Origin: Chionis minor
Taxonomy: Eukaryota; Chordata; Aves; Charadriiformes; Chionididae
Assembly (NCBI GenBank): GCA_013398295.1
Contig: VZSF01000742.1
Span: 186,001-250,000, forward strand
Reading direction: 5' to 3'
Length of the DNA stretch: 64,000 nucleotides
The translations under genes and the position numbers were made by a program. The notes under the pieces were generated by a model. The model worked only from the letters and a program-made list of their open reading frames with translations, was not told where the DNA came from and searched no databases. Numbering within the stretch: position 1 is the first letter of the stretch; each line of letters opens with the position of its first letter. This document shows, piece after piece, positions 8,923-23,320 of the stretch.

Positions 8923-11900
8923 ACTGGAAAGGGTTTGTAGCCTCTTGACCCCTCTGTCCATGCCACTCAAGCTGTTTCCTTGTCTTTCAGTTCACTTACC
9001 TCCAGTTTCTCAGGCACAGAAGATATTTGTGGGGGAAATATAGAAAATTACATTGTCAAATTGGACGGCACGAAAGAAACATCTCAGGAAGACAAGTACC
9101 TGAGCCTCTCAAGATAGTGCTGAGATGGAAAGAGGTTATATATAAGGAAACTGGGACTAAATGGGGAGGCTGGCTTATTAAAAATTCTGGCCTGCAATTT
9201 CACATAGAAGGACCATATTCCTGGCACCAAAGAGAAAGCTTGTCTGCTGCTGATATACCTCTTTGCTAAATGTGCTATCATTTCTGAGAAGACATGCAGC
9301 TCCTCAAGCACTCACTGCCATGTTGCTATCCATACAGCATGTGGATCTGAGACAGTGTGAGCAGCAGATTATGGATTCACCATTGGTGCCAAAAACACCT
9401 GCAAACCACTTTTTTAAGAATGAAAATTTTATCTTGAATTGAATGTTACCTGTGGGAGTTTATCCTGTCTCATTTTTAGAAAAAAATGTATGGAATTTTC
9501 CAAACAAAAGTATTTTTTGAAAAAAAAAATTAAAAAGTCAGATGTTTGATTCACAAAATTCTAAGATATGCTGCTTCAACTTTCTACTTCTGTATTTATT
9601 TTCTTAAGTGATTTTGTGAGACATTGAAATGCAACTGAATCAGCAGGGAAAAAGAAAAGAAGGTGCAAATGAAAAGTATCTTTGTGCCATATTCCAAAAG
9701 TAAGAAGGTATTTTCTATGTATAAACTGTCCACCTCAGGTGCAGACAGCAGCTTCCCTGGCAGGCCCAGATCACCCCAGGTATTTCACTTCCAAGGCAGT
9801 ATTTTGCCTCTTCTCTGCTACTCTCAAACACCTCTTTCTTGCGGCAAAATGTTAGAATAGATACAATCCTAAACCATCATACATCTTACTGTTCTCTTTC
9901 TGCTTATCTCTCCCTTTTCACTGATTTTTCTTCCATCACATCTGTCTCCTTCCTATGTACAGTTTTTCACAAGTTATGGAAATATTCATTGTTTCTCTCT
10001 TCCCCTACATATCTGATAGCTTTGTTTTTTCTGGCCCTCTTTCATATAGTCCTGGTGGTTTTTGTAAAGAAGACTCAGTACTGCATCTTTTAATGGTAGA
10101 GTCCTTCTGCTCTCAATTCTTTTAGCAGCTCACTGCAAAATAGTGAAGGTGACAAATGGAGTCTCACCACCTTTGCATACAATGGCAGAAGTATTCCCAT
10201 CTCCTTACTGAGCATACTGCAATGGATGTATCACAGGATCAGGTTTGTTAGGCATGGTTACCTTGTGACTGATTTATCACATAGGTCTTTGTCATTCTCC
10301 ATTGTTCCCAAGTGATGAATTTCTACTTCATAGCAGAAAATTCTCTATAATACAAAGTTGGGAAATATTGTCAATATGCAGGAGAAGAAAGCAATGCTAC
10401 AGGGAGAAGTGGCTAACCTTAAGGACAGAAATAATAGGAACAGGATGACAGTCACTACCTTAAAATAAAACGTCATGTGCTTAGGGACAAATATGAATTT
10501 CTGCTACAGAGAGAGAGTTTATCAATTGGAAACAATATATTACAAGCAAGCTAAAATGAAAGCTTTTTCATTAAAAAGGAGCACAGTTTTCTCTGGAAAA
10601 GATAATTTATATGAAAAAAATTAGCTTGTTGATCATTAAATCAACCATTTGTCTTATTGTATTGGAGAAGGGGTGAAGTATCTTATCTAGCTTTGTGAGT
10701 AAGTTTCTGGTCACAAAGAACATGACGATGGGCCATGGCAGGCCCCCACAAAGGCTTCTCAAACAGTGGTCTCACAACTACAAGGCCAGAGAGCTGCTTT
10801 GTCAAAATTGGCCCCAAGCTCAGCCAGACCTCAAGGAGGGTGTGGGCTGAGCTCTGAGCAGTAGCAGCTTCCTCAGTTTCCACCATACAGATACTAATTT
10901 TATTTCTCTTAGACTCTCATGGTCCTGTTTGTATTGCAACCTTTTAGTCTTTTCCCTTTTTCTTCTGAAGTCATGTCTACTTGTGTGCAGCTCACCCTTC
11001 TCCTTTAAATCCTCTTAATTTTCATTCCTTTTGCCAACTGCAAGAGAATTATATCCAGGGGAACAGGAGGGGGTAGAGTCTGAGGTTGTTCTGTGGAGCA
11101 GACCACAAGAGATGGGCCAGCTTCACTGATCTTCCAAGCCATACTGCAGAATTTTGTTAGGTCCTGGCACATATTACAGCTCACAGAGGGCTGAGGGGAG
11201 TTAGAAGGGTATATCAAAAGCAGCTCACAAGGCATCTCAGTATTTCTCTGTGGGTACTGAACTAGATTCCAGGTAGTGACACTGGCTTCACTTCTCTGTG
11301 CTCCTTTTAGATAATACAGAAGCCAGACAGTCAGTAGTTCTCCCTTCTGCCTCTCCCTGTTAATCATGTCATATAGCCCTGGCAAAGACCTGCTTGAACT
11401 ACTTGTGAACAGCACATTGCTCAAGATCAACCAATTCACCATACTTGACTGGTACTGCCACATCTGTTCTTGATGACTGGAAAATTCTAGTTGTGGCTGA
11501 TTTTCATATGATGTTACTGCTACTGTGCCCCTTGAAAATGAACCTGTAGGTCAGGTCAGATCCTAGGAGAGAAATAACACCGTGGCCAAAAACCCACATG
11601 AATGAACTGGTACAGGTCTCATCTTCATCTGGAATAGGAAGCCCCTTTTTTTCACAGTATCAAGAGAATTCAAAGACTGAAAATTCTTCTCTTTCCAGAG
11701 ACAATGGATCTAATTCCTTCTGGTCCAGGTTTTATCTCTTGTCTTCCTAAGAATTACCATCAAGCTTTATAAATAGTTGCTCTTATCCCAAGAGCTAACC
11801 ATGCTGTAGTTCTGAGAGCTCAGAGCATCTCAAAGACTTGTGGCCACATTCAGGTTGTTTTTTAAAAGGCTTAAATTAGATGTTAGAATTTCTGTTCTTC

Positions 11901-14240
11901 CTCGAGTCTTTAGGAAGGCATGTTTCAGTAGCCCTGGGTAATGATAGGAATTCTGAATTGTTCATCTCTCTCCTGAAATCAAATGCTGACGTAGTTGTAG
12001 TGTGTAAGTTACATACCTATAGCACATAGTCTGAAAATGGCCACCAGTGCTGAAGCTCTGTAGAAAATCAGCAGAGCACATGCATGTTATTTCCTCACTT
12101 TGTGTGAGTAACTCACCAAACAGGAGAACAAGGTGTTATTCCAGAAGGTCTTTCAACAGTAAGGTTAGGGAAGGAAATTTTTGAGCACAAATGTCTCGGT
12201 ATGGATGAGTCTTGGTATGGATGAAGTCTCTCCTTGAGTAAAAGGTACTATTTGCATACCCCTCTGAACTCTACAGTCCTTATTGCTTTACTGATCCTTT
12301 TCTCCCTCAAGGCTCTTTCACTTTGGTGCTGAATTCCAGAAATTCAATAGCCAAGCCATTCCCATTAATATACTGTCTCTCTCCTTAACTGTGTTTCCTA
12401 CACATGTCTATAAATAGATTTAGGCACTACACTTTCACTGTGTTCTTTAAAGCTGTGAAAATCTGTTACCATAGAGATTTTTTAAAAAATATTTAGCCAT
12501 GAAAATACCAATATTAGACTGTAGGTTCTTCGGGGCAGGGATTTCCTTTCTGTCTGTGTACTGTCCTTAGCCAGACATATTGTAAACATCAGGTATCCTA
12601 TAGGTACGTCTGTTTTGCAAGCTTTTCCATGGCAATGAATCTTTTCCATCCTCTGTGCTTCCTCTTCTCTGAGGCAAAGGAATCCTTTCTATGTGTAATG
12701 GGTAAACCTATGGGTGAACAGGTGGTTAGCTGTGCATCTTGGTTGAGTCAGCAGGTCCTTTTCTTATTGGAAGATCTGAGCCTTTTTCTGCATGGATCTT
12801 TTCTTTGCTTTGGTGAGAATTAGAGCCAGAAGACCCCAGCTGGCTTCCACTCAGCACTGGACTAGTCTGAATGATGTAAGGATTTGCATACATTTACCCT
12901 TGGTGATGTGAAAGCCACTGCTATCATCTGCCTCTAGTATGGCAGGTCTCAAGGGAACTGGAAGACATCTGCATTATTAAGACTAAATTGAACATTGGCT
13001 TCAATTACTCCATCTTAATGAACTCTCCACTAAGCACAAGGAGAGCCTTTATCAAGCTTGAGTATGTCCTTAACTTCTGGAAGCAAAAGAAATAAAGATG
13101 TTCAGTCCCTCTTTACCCTCCTCCCTTTGAGGGGATGCTGGGAAGGGATCTTCATAAGCTTTCAGACAATTCAGAAGTCAAATGAATCATTCTGTGGGCG
13201 TAAAGTTGGAAATCATCTGTGTTTTAGAAGAAAACGTAATCGACAAGGTTTTAAACAAAGGAGACGCCACAGAAGCAAAGCTTGTCAAACCATGTCAGTA
13301 TCTGACTGGTCTCATGTGTTGTGACTTAAAACGCTATGAGGCTCAGGCGGTGGATAGGGAAAGGACAAGTGAAAGAATAACTCCTCTGCTCCGCTAACCT
13401 CAATAGCTCCAATGAAGCGATTTGTTGAAAGGAATGGAGCTGTTGAAGGGGAAGCACATGTCGCATGTGCAATAGCTGGACTTAGTGGGGTTGGTGGTAG
13501 CTACATTTTTTCACCACTGGAAACTGCTTAAATCCTGAACAAGTTGAGAAAGCGAAGGGGGCTGACTTGTGTTCTCCTAGTCCTGATTACAACCCTTCTG
13601 CCACAGCAGAGTTGGGTATATGTGGCCTTCTCTGCTCTAGAGAAGCATTCAGTTGGTCTAACTGGGGAATCCCTTGGGTTGGGACAGAGGTATCAGCAGA
13701 TCCATCTGCTGAAATCTTATTTTTCTTAAAAAAGGTTCAACAGGAACAGCATGAGCAGCTCCATTGTGCCCTGCCAAAGGGCTCTGCAGCAGCCTCTACT
13801 CTGAGGATGAGAAATTGCTGTGAATGTGCGGATTAGGGCTCTGTGCATAAATAGCCTGAGGGACATGGAGGTTAAGGCTTGTCTGGTAGTAAGGAAGATT
13901 GCTTGAGAGGTAGGCACATCACTGAGATCTGGCTTCTCAGCACCCTGGACTCTGTCCAGTCAATAGCAGGAGATGGACAGTCTGAATTCCCTCCTGGAGG
14001 TACCCTCTTGCTAGCCATTGATTACAGAGTGATTTTAAGGCAATGATATTCCAGGCTTTAGGGAGCACAGTCAGGCATCGAACTACCAGCAGGATGAATC
14101 TGAGCCTGGGAGGAAAGCAAACTGTCTGTCCAACCTTACCCTTTTGTCTGCCTATTTGCCTGTTTTACAAGGAACCAACGTTAGTTGTTCTGTATTGCGA
14201 AACAATCAAAAGTGATGTGCTTATTCTGCCTCAGTTGCTT
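8923..14240. other. Unique sequence, no gene recognised
   Basis: Holds the 152-codon minus frame 11005-11463, which I do not recognise and which has no supporting splice or promoter context. A pyrimidine-rich patch covers 9880-10060. AT-rich stretches lie at 9480-9535 and 10560-10630. Apart from the small tandem at 12193-12224 nothing else stands out. Confidence 0.5.
12193..12224. repeat. Tandem duplication of a 16-mer
   Basis: GTCTCGGTATGGATGA is followed directly by GTCTTGGTATGGATGA: two adjacent copies with one mismatch. This is a small local duplication, probably replication slippage. Confidence 0.9.
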
Positions 14241-14645
14241 TAGGTCTTTCTTTTCCTTCCCCTTATTTTTTTCCCTTATTTATGTCAGTTACCATTATAT
14301 ACTGTACTATTTCTTCCTTACCTTACTGTCTTTGTATTTAATCTGACTTCTCTCTGATACAAAACTGTTTGAACATATTTCTCTCAACATCTTACCTCTA
14401 GCAACCTGTCTGGGATTTTTTTGTTTTCTTCTGCACTTTCTATTTCCAACTCTCTTTTGCTGCTCTATTTTTCCTTAATCTTTTCCTCCTCTTCTGTCTT
14501 CAGTGGTTTTCTACCTTTCATTTCTTTCTTAAATGGAAAATCTTCTTCATTCCCTCCTGTCACTCTTCTATCATCTATCTTTCCTCTCTTGGTCTTCTTT
14601 ATATACTTATCCCCTTTTACTTTTTCTCCTACTTAACTCCCTCTC
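14241..14645. repeat. Pyrimidine-rich low-complexity region
   Basis: The plus strand is dominated by T and C, with TTTCTTTTCCTTCCCC-type words throughout. Its 71-codon frame (14421-14636) is a Phe/Leu/Ser-rich by-product of composition. Such tracts sometimes lie upstream of splice acceptors, but at this length it is better seen as drifted polypyrimidine DNA. Confidence 0.65.
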
Positions 14646-17600
14646 TGTATGCATATCCAGATCCTGAGGGGTCTGGATCTCTTTTCTTTGGCTTACTCTC
14701 CACCCAAAGGAAAACCTTTTCCGGGTGTCAACAAATCTGAAATCAGTACCCATTCTGATCATCATGCTGTTCTAGATTATTGTATCAATGAACGGCAGTG
14801 TTCATTTCTATTCCCTTTACACCGTAATTTACTTTTAATCAATGGCAAAAGTATATGTGAAACAGTTCTCTCCCATCAGCATACTCTTCCAGGGTAGGAA
14901 GAAGATAGACAGGTTTGCCATCCATATTCAAGGCCAATGCAGGCTCTGTCAAGTCAAACTTGGGGAAAAAACTGTATAATTAGTTGTTTTTCACTGATAA
15001 CATCCTGCCACCAGCCCAATCCGTACTGAAAAAATAGGGACCAAGTAACTTAGCCAGCACCACCTACCATTGTATATCACAGGATGAAAGATGTTCGCTC
15101 AAGTAGCCAAAACCAAGAGGTAAAAACTTCTGTAAACAAAATCAAAGACTTGAACTGCAATCGGAGCTGAAAAGGAAGCTAAGAACTATAAAACAGGACT
15201 ACTAAGTGTTAAGCCTCAGAAATGCACATGTACAGGAGAATGGTGTAATGCAAGCCAGTGGCTGATGCAATGCAGCAGGCTGCTCAGAATGTCCTACATC
15301 ATGTGACAATCTAGAAAGCAAGTGAGAACATATTACCAAGGCAAAGACTGATTCCAGAGGGGAAGGCTACATTTCTTAGCCAGACACAGAGGGAAAGAAA
15401 GAGCTCCTAGACACCACTGCTAGCTGAGTTTCTAGTAGTAACCATAAATCCAAAAGTGCTCTCAATTTTTCCCAGAACAGTAGAAGAAATGTGAACAAAG
15501 GTAATTGATGTCTATTCCAGATTCTGAAAAATACTTTCCTCAAGTTACTATCTGCAACCATATTCCACCTACTGGCATTACTAGTGATCTTTATCCTACT
15601 ATTGTCCTGGCTAGACACCTGGGAAATATCGCCTCGTGTCATCTGAATCTGATGACATGAAATCATATCTCAGTTGCACCCTGGTGACTTCTAAGTAAAA
15701 CCATTTTAGTAGTTTCTTCACTAGTTTTACCTGCTCCTCACTTTGGACCTACATCTCAGGAGAAAAAAATCCCTTTTCTTGATTGGGATCATATATATTT
15801 ACAAATACATGCATAAAGAGGACAAGGGGCAGTTTTGCATAGCCATGCACACAAGACCCTTCGGCTGAGATGACTGTCACTCACAACTCTGCTTCACAAC
15901 TGCAGAGAAAAGAATGTATGGGCTCTTTCACAGTAATATTTAATTCCTTTCCCCTAGTCCAGAGAGAACCCAGGGAAATCTCCTGGCAAATGGTGTTTAG
16001 GTCTCCTGAGAGCTGTGAGTCCATTAGCAGGGACAGATGGCATCTCCAACAGTTAGTAATCAGTATTAAGGGGAGCAGAACAACCTCCCCTCCACAACCC
16101 TGCCATTCCAAGGTTACAGGGTGACTGCAGGGCCACTGGGTATGGTTAGTCCCTGTGACTGAACCCATGACATAGCAGACATATGGACAGGACAGAGGAA
16201 AATGCAAGTCTTCAGTCCCAGGTGATGTGGATTCTGGGCACCTTCTCCTCCTTGCTCTGGTTTCTTGAGGACAAGTGTGCTGCAGGCTCCATCTGGTTCT
16301 GTAATAAAGGATAAATTATTAAAATAAATAAAATATTGATGAACTGTTCTATAAAACAGAAGGCCTTTAATGTATTGATTAAGAATTGAGAAAGTCATAA
16401 TGAGTTTTATCTGCAGAAATAATTAGGAAATAGTTTTTGTGTGGTAACTCTCTTCATGGAACAGGTAAAAGGCAGTATTTAATCCCTAGACTTGACTGTC
16501 ATCTGTATAGTTTATACATCGTCAAACCAATAATTTTTACAAGGTCATTGTGTTGTCCGTCCACAAGTCTTGTAGTACCTCACGAGCAATAACAAAACGA
16601 GTTTCACAACAGCAGTAAGAAAGGGATAACCATCACTATAGTAAGGGCAGGATGAAGTAGGAAGATTCAGTTTCCACATCTTGCAGTGTATGTTTAAACC
16701 TATAGCGTTCAAGAAAACATGGCATCAAGAAAGGAAGATACTTAAAGGAAAAAATGCTGATCCTTAAATAATTAAAACAACTAAATAGTTCTTCCTTAAA
16801 TAAAGAATAAATACCTATAGTTGTTTTTGGAATGAGCAAGGTATGAACTATTCCAGGTTGTTTCCTCAGAGCCAGTTGAAATACACGTGCTTAGTATATG
16901 ACTATAAAATTGTCAAATGCATATGGAGATTTTGGCATTCAGACATTCCTTGTAATGTGCCCCTAATGGGAGTCCCAGCAGGCTGGTGTGTTTAGGTACC
17001 AGCAAACTGGAATCACGTGCTTCCCTCTGTTGGGGTACACCTTCTCTGGACCTTGCATTGCCATGGCTTTGTCTCACAGGAAAGCACCGCATTCTCTCAA
17101 TCAGCACGTGTACACACCCTTCCCCAGGTCATGCGAGTGACTTGATTCAGGCTCAACTCTTCGGGGGAGCTTGCAATGAAAAGTAGTTGTGGTCAGGCCC
17201 AGTTCTTCCAGTGGCTTTTAGCCCCTGTTATGCTGTGGGTCCTCTGTAGCCTTTGGAGAAAGGCACCTTCAGGGAGTGAGTCAGTCTTACCTAACATCTA
17301 AATCAAAAGCTTGGCACTTCCAGAGGGTGAATCAGATCTTAGCTGGACTGAATCACTCCCTGAAGCTGTCTATCAATCTGACCAGTTGGCTAAGCGTCCT
17401 GACTGTGATGCCTCTGAACTACATCCAGACTATCTTCGTTTGAGCTTGGTTAGTCCCACAGTTAATCAAAACCTCTCCTATAAAATCTGGCATTTCTCCT
17501 TTCTCTCTCTAACCCAAAGCTTACTGGCCTGTCTGTGAATCACTTGACTTTGTATATCCTACCATGAATTCCTGGTTCTTTAATTTTGCTTCTGAGGTTT

Positions 17601-20210
17601 TCCAGCTGTCTGCTTCATCCCCCTGCAGACCCATGAAGGAACTAGTCCTCCTAGCAGGTTTCAGTCAAATAATTCTCTCAAGGTATTTCTGCTTGAATAG
17701 GCTATTACTTCAGTTAATGACGTACTCTTGCCCCATCTGGCAGATCCATGGCAGGTCCTGTCAATTTTTTCGTTTTTTACTACACATTGTGGTGATTCCC
17801 AAAACAGCAATTCTTTAGTGGGATCCACAAAATATGCAGAAACTCAACATGTCACTGATTTAAAACTGAATTTCTATAAACCTGATGCCACTGTATTCAT
17901 TCATAACTTGTCAGAACTTACTTCACCCTCTTCTCTTCATAACCCATTAACTGCTATGTACGAGTTTCTATCTAGCAATCTATTAGAATAGCTGTTAATA
18001 GTGGAATTAAATACCCTCCATATAACTTGCAATGGGATGTTCCATAGAGCAAGGTCTCATATTTAGAGGGAAGGAGCAGCAAAGGTAATATGGCACTCCT
18101 GAAATAATGGTGTGGAGATGCCAAGATCCATATAGTAGGATCTGTATATATAGCTAGGGTTCGCTCTGTTTGGAGTTGCAAAGCCTGGGGCACAGATCCA
18201 CGAGAGTATTTCTGCTGCAACACGAAACATTGCAGTGCCTGGCTTTCAAACCCCTCATTCATGGTTTAATGACACTTTGGAGGGTTGGGTTCTAAGGAAC
18301 AGAATTCGCTAGAGCTAGCACGCTGAGAAGGGAGCTACTTAAATTAGCCAATAGGAGAAAACAACAGGAGGGATGAGTTTTAAATCATGTCTCTCTTGGG
18401 GACTGAATGCTTTAATTTGACTTCATGGAGATTATCTTGCAGGCTGCATTGTCTGTGCAGGCAGGAAAGTGTTTGAAGGCTCTTTAGCAAAGGCATGACG
18501 AAGCCCAATCATTAGAAGACAGGGAATAAAAAATCAAACTGGAAGCAAAGTGCATGTTTTAAAGAATCAGGATAATTAACCACTGAATTAGCTTATCAAG
18601 AGATATAACACATTTTCCACCAACTGAGGGACATCTTGCATTCTGAATTTCCCTGTCGATACTCAAAAGAAACTAAAAGGCATGTGTGTGATTCAGGAAT
18701 TACTGGGTGATAATGTTTTTTCAGTGTATATCACCATGATATACCATCTCCTGTCCTTTAAACAGATTAATCTGCTTTTACCAGGGCTAAATTTGGCCCC
18801 ACTCCTCTTCCTGAGTGCTCAGTGATGTTTTGATGTAGAATAATGTGAATTAGAGATGGTATCAGCTTGTCTTGTCTCCTCTCTGCAGCCATTGCAGGAT
18901 TGTCTTTTATTTTCTGTTCATTAGGACTTTGACCTGGAGAGTTTTATATACCTGGACTGTTTCTATTGCATCCCATTGGGATTATTCAACAGTCTGTTAG
19001 AGCTCACTACTAGGACATTTTTAGCATGTGAATTGTCCTTCAAATCCTCTGCTCACCTACCTGTCCTTTGTTTAAAGTCACACACCCTTTGGATCCAGTT
19101 CTCCCTCTCTTTTTGATATTTATTTTTGCTTAGAGATATGCTAGCCATGGGTAGCCAACCTCCACCTCATATGCACTTCAAATTTACCTCTCATTCTGGA
19201 TCTGGGAGCCTGGTACACATTCATCCTGCATCTTGCAGTGCCACGACAGGATCCCTGGGAAAACCCCATCATTATCTGTGGTCTGCTCTCAGTGCTTCCC
19301 CACCCTATGCTCTGCAAGGTACAAGGAACAAGGTGTGCGCTGACAATTGTGACCACCTGAAGCTTTGAGTTATGTGATGCCGAAGATCGGGAAAGTTGTC
19401 CATGCTTGGTGGATTCTGCTTTTCCTATGGTTTAACCAAACTCTGTATGGTGGGGCATGGATTTGGGCCAAAACGAAACCCATCAAAACCAACAGCCTGC
19501 TTTTGGCCAAATTACATCTTTTAATCTTTCCTGCATGACTGCATATCCTCAGGTGGAAGCAACCTGTAATCACATTGGCTTTTCCCTTCAGCACATTGCA
19601 TTGCAGACTCATAACTCATTTATTCGTTCTCACCATCCATCTCTCACTAGTCAGCTCTTCAGGTATTTCCCTTTCCTCCAAAAAATTTAGTTTCAGATGA
19701 GTTTTCCCCTGTGTGCATTTTCCCAGGCTGAATCTAATTTTGTTTTATTTTCAAACTCTATTTCTTTCTCAGCTTTGACAGTTACGGGGCAAGTACAAGA
19801 AGCTACATGGAATTAAATGCAATCTACATTACTTCTCTGTTCTCCTTGGGATTTGCAACACCTCTTGATTTTGTATCACCTGTGAATATAATTAGCTGAC
19901 TTTATTTTGTATCAGGGATAAAAGTGCTCAGTAAAGAAATGGCCATGGTAAGATCTGAATAGCTTAAATCCCCAAAATAAGAAATTATTTTCTCAGTAGT
20001 ATTTATTTACTTGAGATTCTTAAGTCTGTTTTAATGCCATACAACAATATTTTCTGTGTGAACTGAGAGTAAACTTCACCTTCTTTTTTCACTAATTTTG
20101 CCTTGAAGTGAGAAGTGATTAGGTTTATAAGACTGATGTGCACTGTAAAATGCTATATTCATTATTTATTTTGATTTTGTTAGCAGATATGTGCTTTCAG
20201 TTTTTCTTCC
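14646..20210. other. Unique sequence, no gene recognised
   Basis: Open frames reach 108 codons (15881-16207 -) without family resemblance. 18290-18650 has AT-rich, motif-dense sequence (TTAGCCAATAGGAG, TTTAATTTGACTTCATGGAG, GGATAATTAACCACTGAATTAG) with a look I associate with conserved non-coding elements. That impression cannot be tested without alignment. Confidence 0.45.
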
Positions 20211-20230
20211 TTTTTTTTTTTTTTTTTTTT
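20211..20230. repeat. Poly(T)20 tract
   Basis: Twenty T follow TTTTTCTTCC and precede CCTCCTGAAGGGGAGGGGGG. It could be the tail of a minus-strand retroposed sequence, but I recognise no parent transcript after it and no clear target duplication. Confidence 0.85.
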
Positions 20231-23200
20231 CCTCCTGAAGGGGAGGGGGGGTTCAATGCCAACAATGGCAGCAGCTCATCCTGCCACCGTCCCTTCTACA
20301 CCAGCTGCGCTCTGTGCCCCAGTCCCACCATCAGTCCGATTTGGCAGCTGTGTGTTGCTGATCTACTCCTTCAGAACCACCAGAGGGAGCAAAAAACATT
20401 GTGTTTAGGAGCGGCAAAAAAAGAGCAGCTGGTGCTTTGCTTATTTAGGTTTTTACTCATTAATTATCATCTGTTTTAGCGGATAGTTTTCTTTTTTATT
20501 CCCAAAGGGATATTCCTCTTGCTTTTATACCTGTACTAGGATTGTCTTACTTATGAACTTCCTGCTCCTTCCATGGGACTGTTCCAACCTTTAAAGGTGT
20601 TGGCTGTAGAAAATTAGAGTCAGTTGCTATAACCTAGCTTAGGTCTGTTGTAGCAACATGAAATGGAAGCAGCGCTGCAGTACTAGTGGCAAATCTTATA
20701 TGGCAGCTGCTGAGGAGCAAAAATACACGGAGACTGGGAAAGAAGACGACTGAGCATATTGCAGTGTGCTGCACCATGTCTCTGGTTCTCTTTGGTGTTC
20801 CTCAGGAGCTCCGTGTATATAACTAATAATAAATGAGCTGAGCAGTGCTGGGGCATGCTGATACTCCATCTCTGAATACTTACTAGATTTTCAGTGGCTG
20901 GGGCAGAGGCAGCCTGCCATGCAGCACTGGACAATACCAGCAAACTGAGTGGAGATCCTGTGCTTACGTCTGGTCACGCAGCCACAACAGCCTGGATTTG
21001 ATCTTGTGCTCCCTATTGTGTATGTTGCAGCTGTTTGTTTCACATCTTAGACAGCTTTTTAAGCCAAGGGTCACCTTGCTGCCTTACTGTGTAGTGCTGA
21101 AGGCAGCAGGGTCCCGATGCCTAATGGGGAAATAATTATTATAATTAAGAGCATCCAATTACCAGCTTGGTTATCTTCACAGGAGGTCAGCCTCTGAGCC
21201 TAAGATTCATGATGGTATTGCCATTAGTAAACTCATATACTCACTAAAGAACTGCGCCCTTTGCTCTCCTTGTGAGAACTGGTGACCGAAGACTACTACC
21301 CACTATGTGGCATGAGGCAAACACAAGTAGTGTTCCTCTAAACTTTAAAACAAATTCATTAAAGGAGCAGAAAGTCAAGCTGGTTAAAGCGTAGGATGCA
21401 TAGGACCCTACAACTAATTATCTTAAAGTTTCTTATTTCCCATTCAGAACTCTGGATGCAAATGTGTATACACTTCACATTTATTTGTCTTTAAACTAAA
21501 TACAATATGCTATTAATTGGAGCCATAAATATTACAACTGGTCTTAAAAAGAACAGAACAGGCCCTTGGGATTTCCCCATGAGCTCAATAATGGAATTTT
21601 GCCTCAAAATTAAGAAAAGTCAAACCTTGGATGAATGAGTTGAGGCCATTTTGTGCCAGGATATGCTCATGGCAGAGGGATTACTAAGAGAATTTAGGAA
21701 AGCTGACATTGGTTAAATAAAATATGCGTTAGAAAGGTATCCAAGAGAAAAGCTGGCCTTCCAAATGAAAGAAAGGTAGGACGTCATAATAATGCAATAT
21801 TGAACAAGGTTGTTGTCTGCTTCCTGGGGACAATTTCCACTGTCCAAATGGATTTCTAAACTTTTAGAGCAGTCAGCAAAGATTCTGAAAAGTGACCTGG
21901 AGAAGTCTTTCCGAACTGAGGCTCTGGATTCAGACTGCAAATTCAAGTACTTAAGTCAGGTAAATACCCTATTTGATTATAGCTCATCATAATTCACTAA
22001 AAAGATTCTTTTCTAATGCTGCAAGGCTCTGAAGAATGTCCCAGAAGAAGTTAGGATGGTGTAGGCATCTCCATATTTCATTTTCATTTCCCTGGTTTCG
22101 TCACAGTTTTCCTGTTTGTATCAGGATAATCCACTTCTCCTTTGCTGAAGAGGTGCATAAGATGGAGCATAAAATAAAGACTGCAAGGCTCTACAAGTAG
22201 TATAAATGCCACTCAAGCACCATGGATAGGTGTTACAGACACAGAAACACTATGGGATAACCTAGTCCCTGAATAGACAGACGTCAATAGAAACAGCGAA
22301 TGTCAAGCAAAATCCAAATGTGATAAAATATTTGGTATTCTTCTTGCATGCTTTTTTCTTTGGAGGAGGGGGAGAAAGCATATACCCTGCTTCAAGGGAA
22401 AGCTACATTAAGTATCTCACAACCTTCAGCTTTTCAGAACACATTTAAAAAATGAACTGAATGAACTGAATGAACACAGTCGAAGTACAGAGAACTTGGC
22501 ACAGAAGCAATTAAGGTAGCTTTTTCTTAGTGTCTGGAAATGTGAAATATGTGACAGGCCAGGAAATTTAACACTTTAACCTCCACAGCCCACCTGAAAA
22601 GCACTGTTGAAAGATTTAGTTGTATTATTGATAAAATTGATCTAAGCTAGATCTGTAGCATGAGTAGAAGAATCAAGTCAATCAGATAGATTTCTCCAGC
22701 TAACCTGAACTCCGCATTCATAGGAGTTTGGATGGACAAAGTTGAGGATCAATGCAATCATCTCTAAAACATCTAGAAAATTTGATGGGGCAACTGGAAA
22801 GAGAACAGATGAGAAACAACTATAGCTTTTGGTCTTTGTCAAATAGACCCAAAGCTTGACCCCTAACTTGATCTGGTCCTGTTTTGTGTTTAGAGATAAA
22901 AAGCACAAGAGAACTACAAGAATTAAATGGAGCTACTGGATTCAGAAATGACCAAATTAAAAGCCAACAAATCATTACTTCTGACCCTGAGTGTGGAACT
23001 GCATGGTCTGACCGTAGCCATTAGCTCCTACAGGTATTCTAGGTTGGTGCCTGTCACCTTTCAAAGGTTGGTACTTCAGGCTGGTGATAGTACCTTTTAA
23101 AAATCTATGGTATGGGCCACCACGTGGACTTCATTTACACTGTCTGCATGATGTTCACAAGACTGACGAGTGCTGAGTAATGCCATTTGAGATAACTTTG

Positions 23201-23320
23201 AACTTGGTATACTGGGTGTTAGAAATGACCTTGCCAAAGAAATGGGCGCCTTAGTGGTGAGTGTTTCACACAAATGCAACCAAGCAATGAGATTCTCACT
23301 GTTTGTTTCCCCAAGGTATT
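20231..23320. other. Unique sequence, no gene recognised
   Basis: 21125-21180 carries AATAATTATTATAATTAAG and a CAATTACC word, an AT-rich enhancer-like patch. 22451-22475 is an AATGAACTG nonamer repeated nearly three times. Open frames of 60-113 codons are unrecognised. Confidence 0.5.

Noticed and set aside
11005..11463. 152-codon minus-strand open frame
   Set aside because: No family resemblance, no promoter or splice context. One or two frames of this length are expected by chance in 64 kb.
20195..20470. Possible processed pseudogene on the minus strand ending in poly(A)
   Set aside because: No recognisable parent protein and only a 7-base GTGCTTT similarity on the two sides, too weak for a target duplication.
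20138..20479. 113-codon frame crossing the poly(T) tract
   Set aside because: Its middle is poly-Phe from the T run; no domain on either side.
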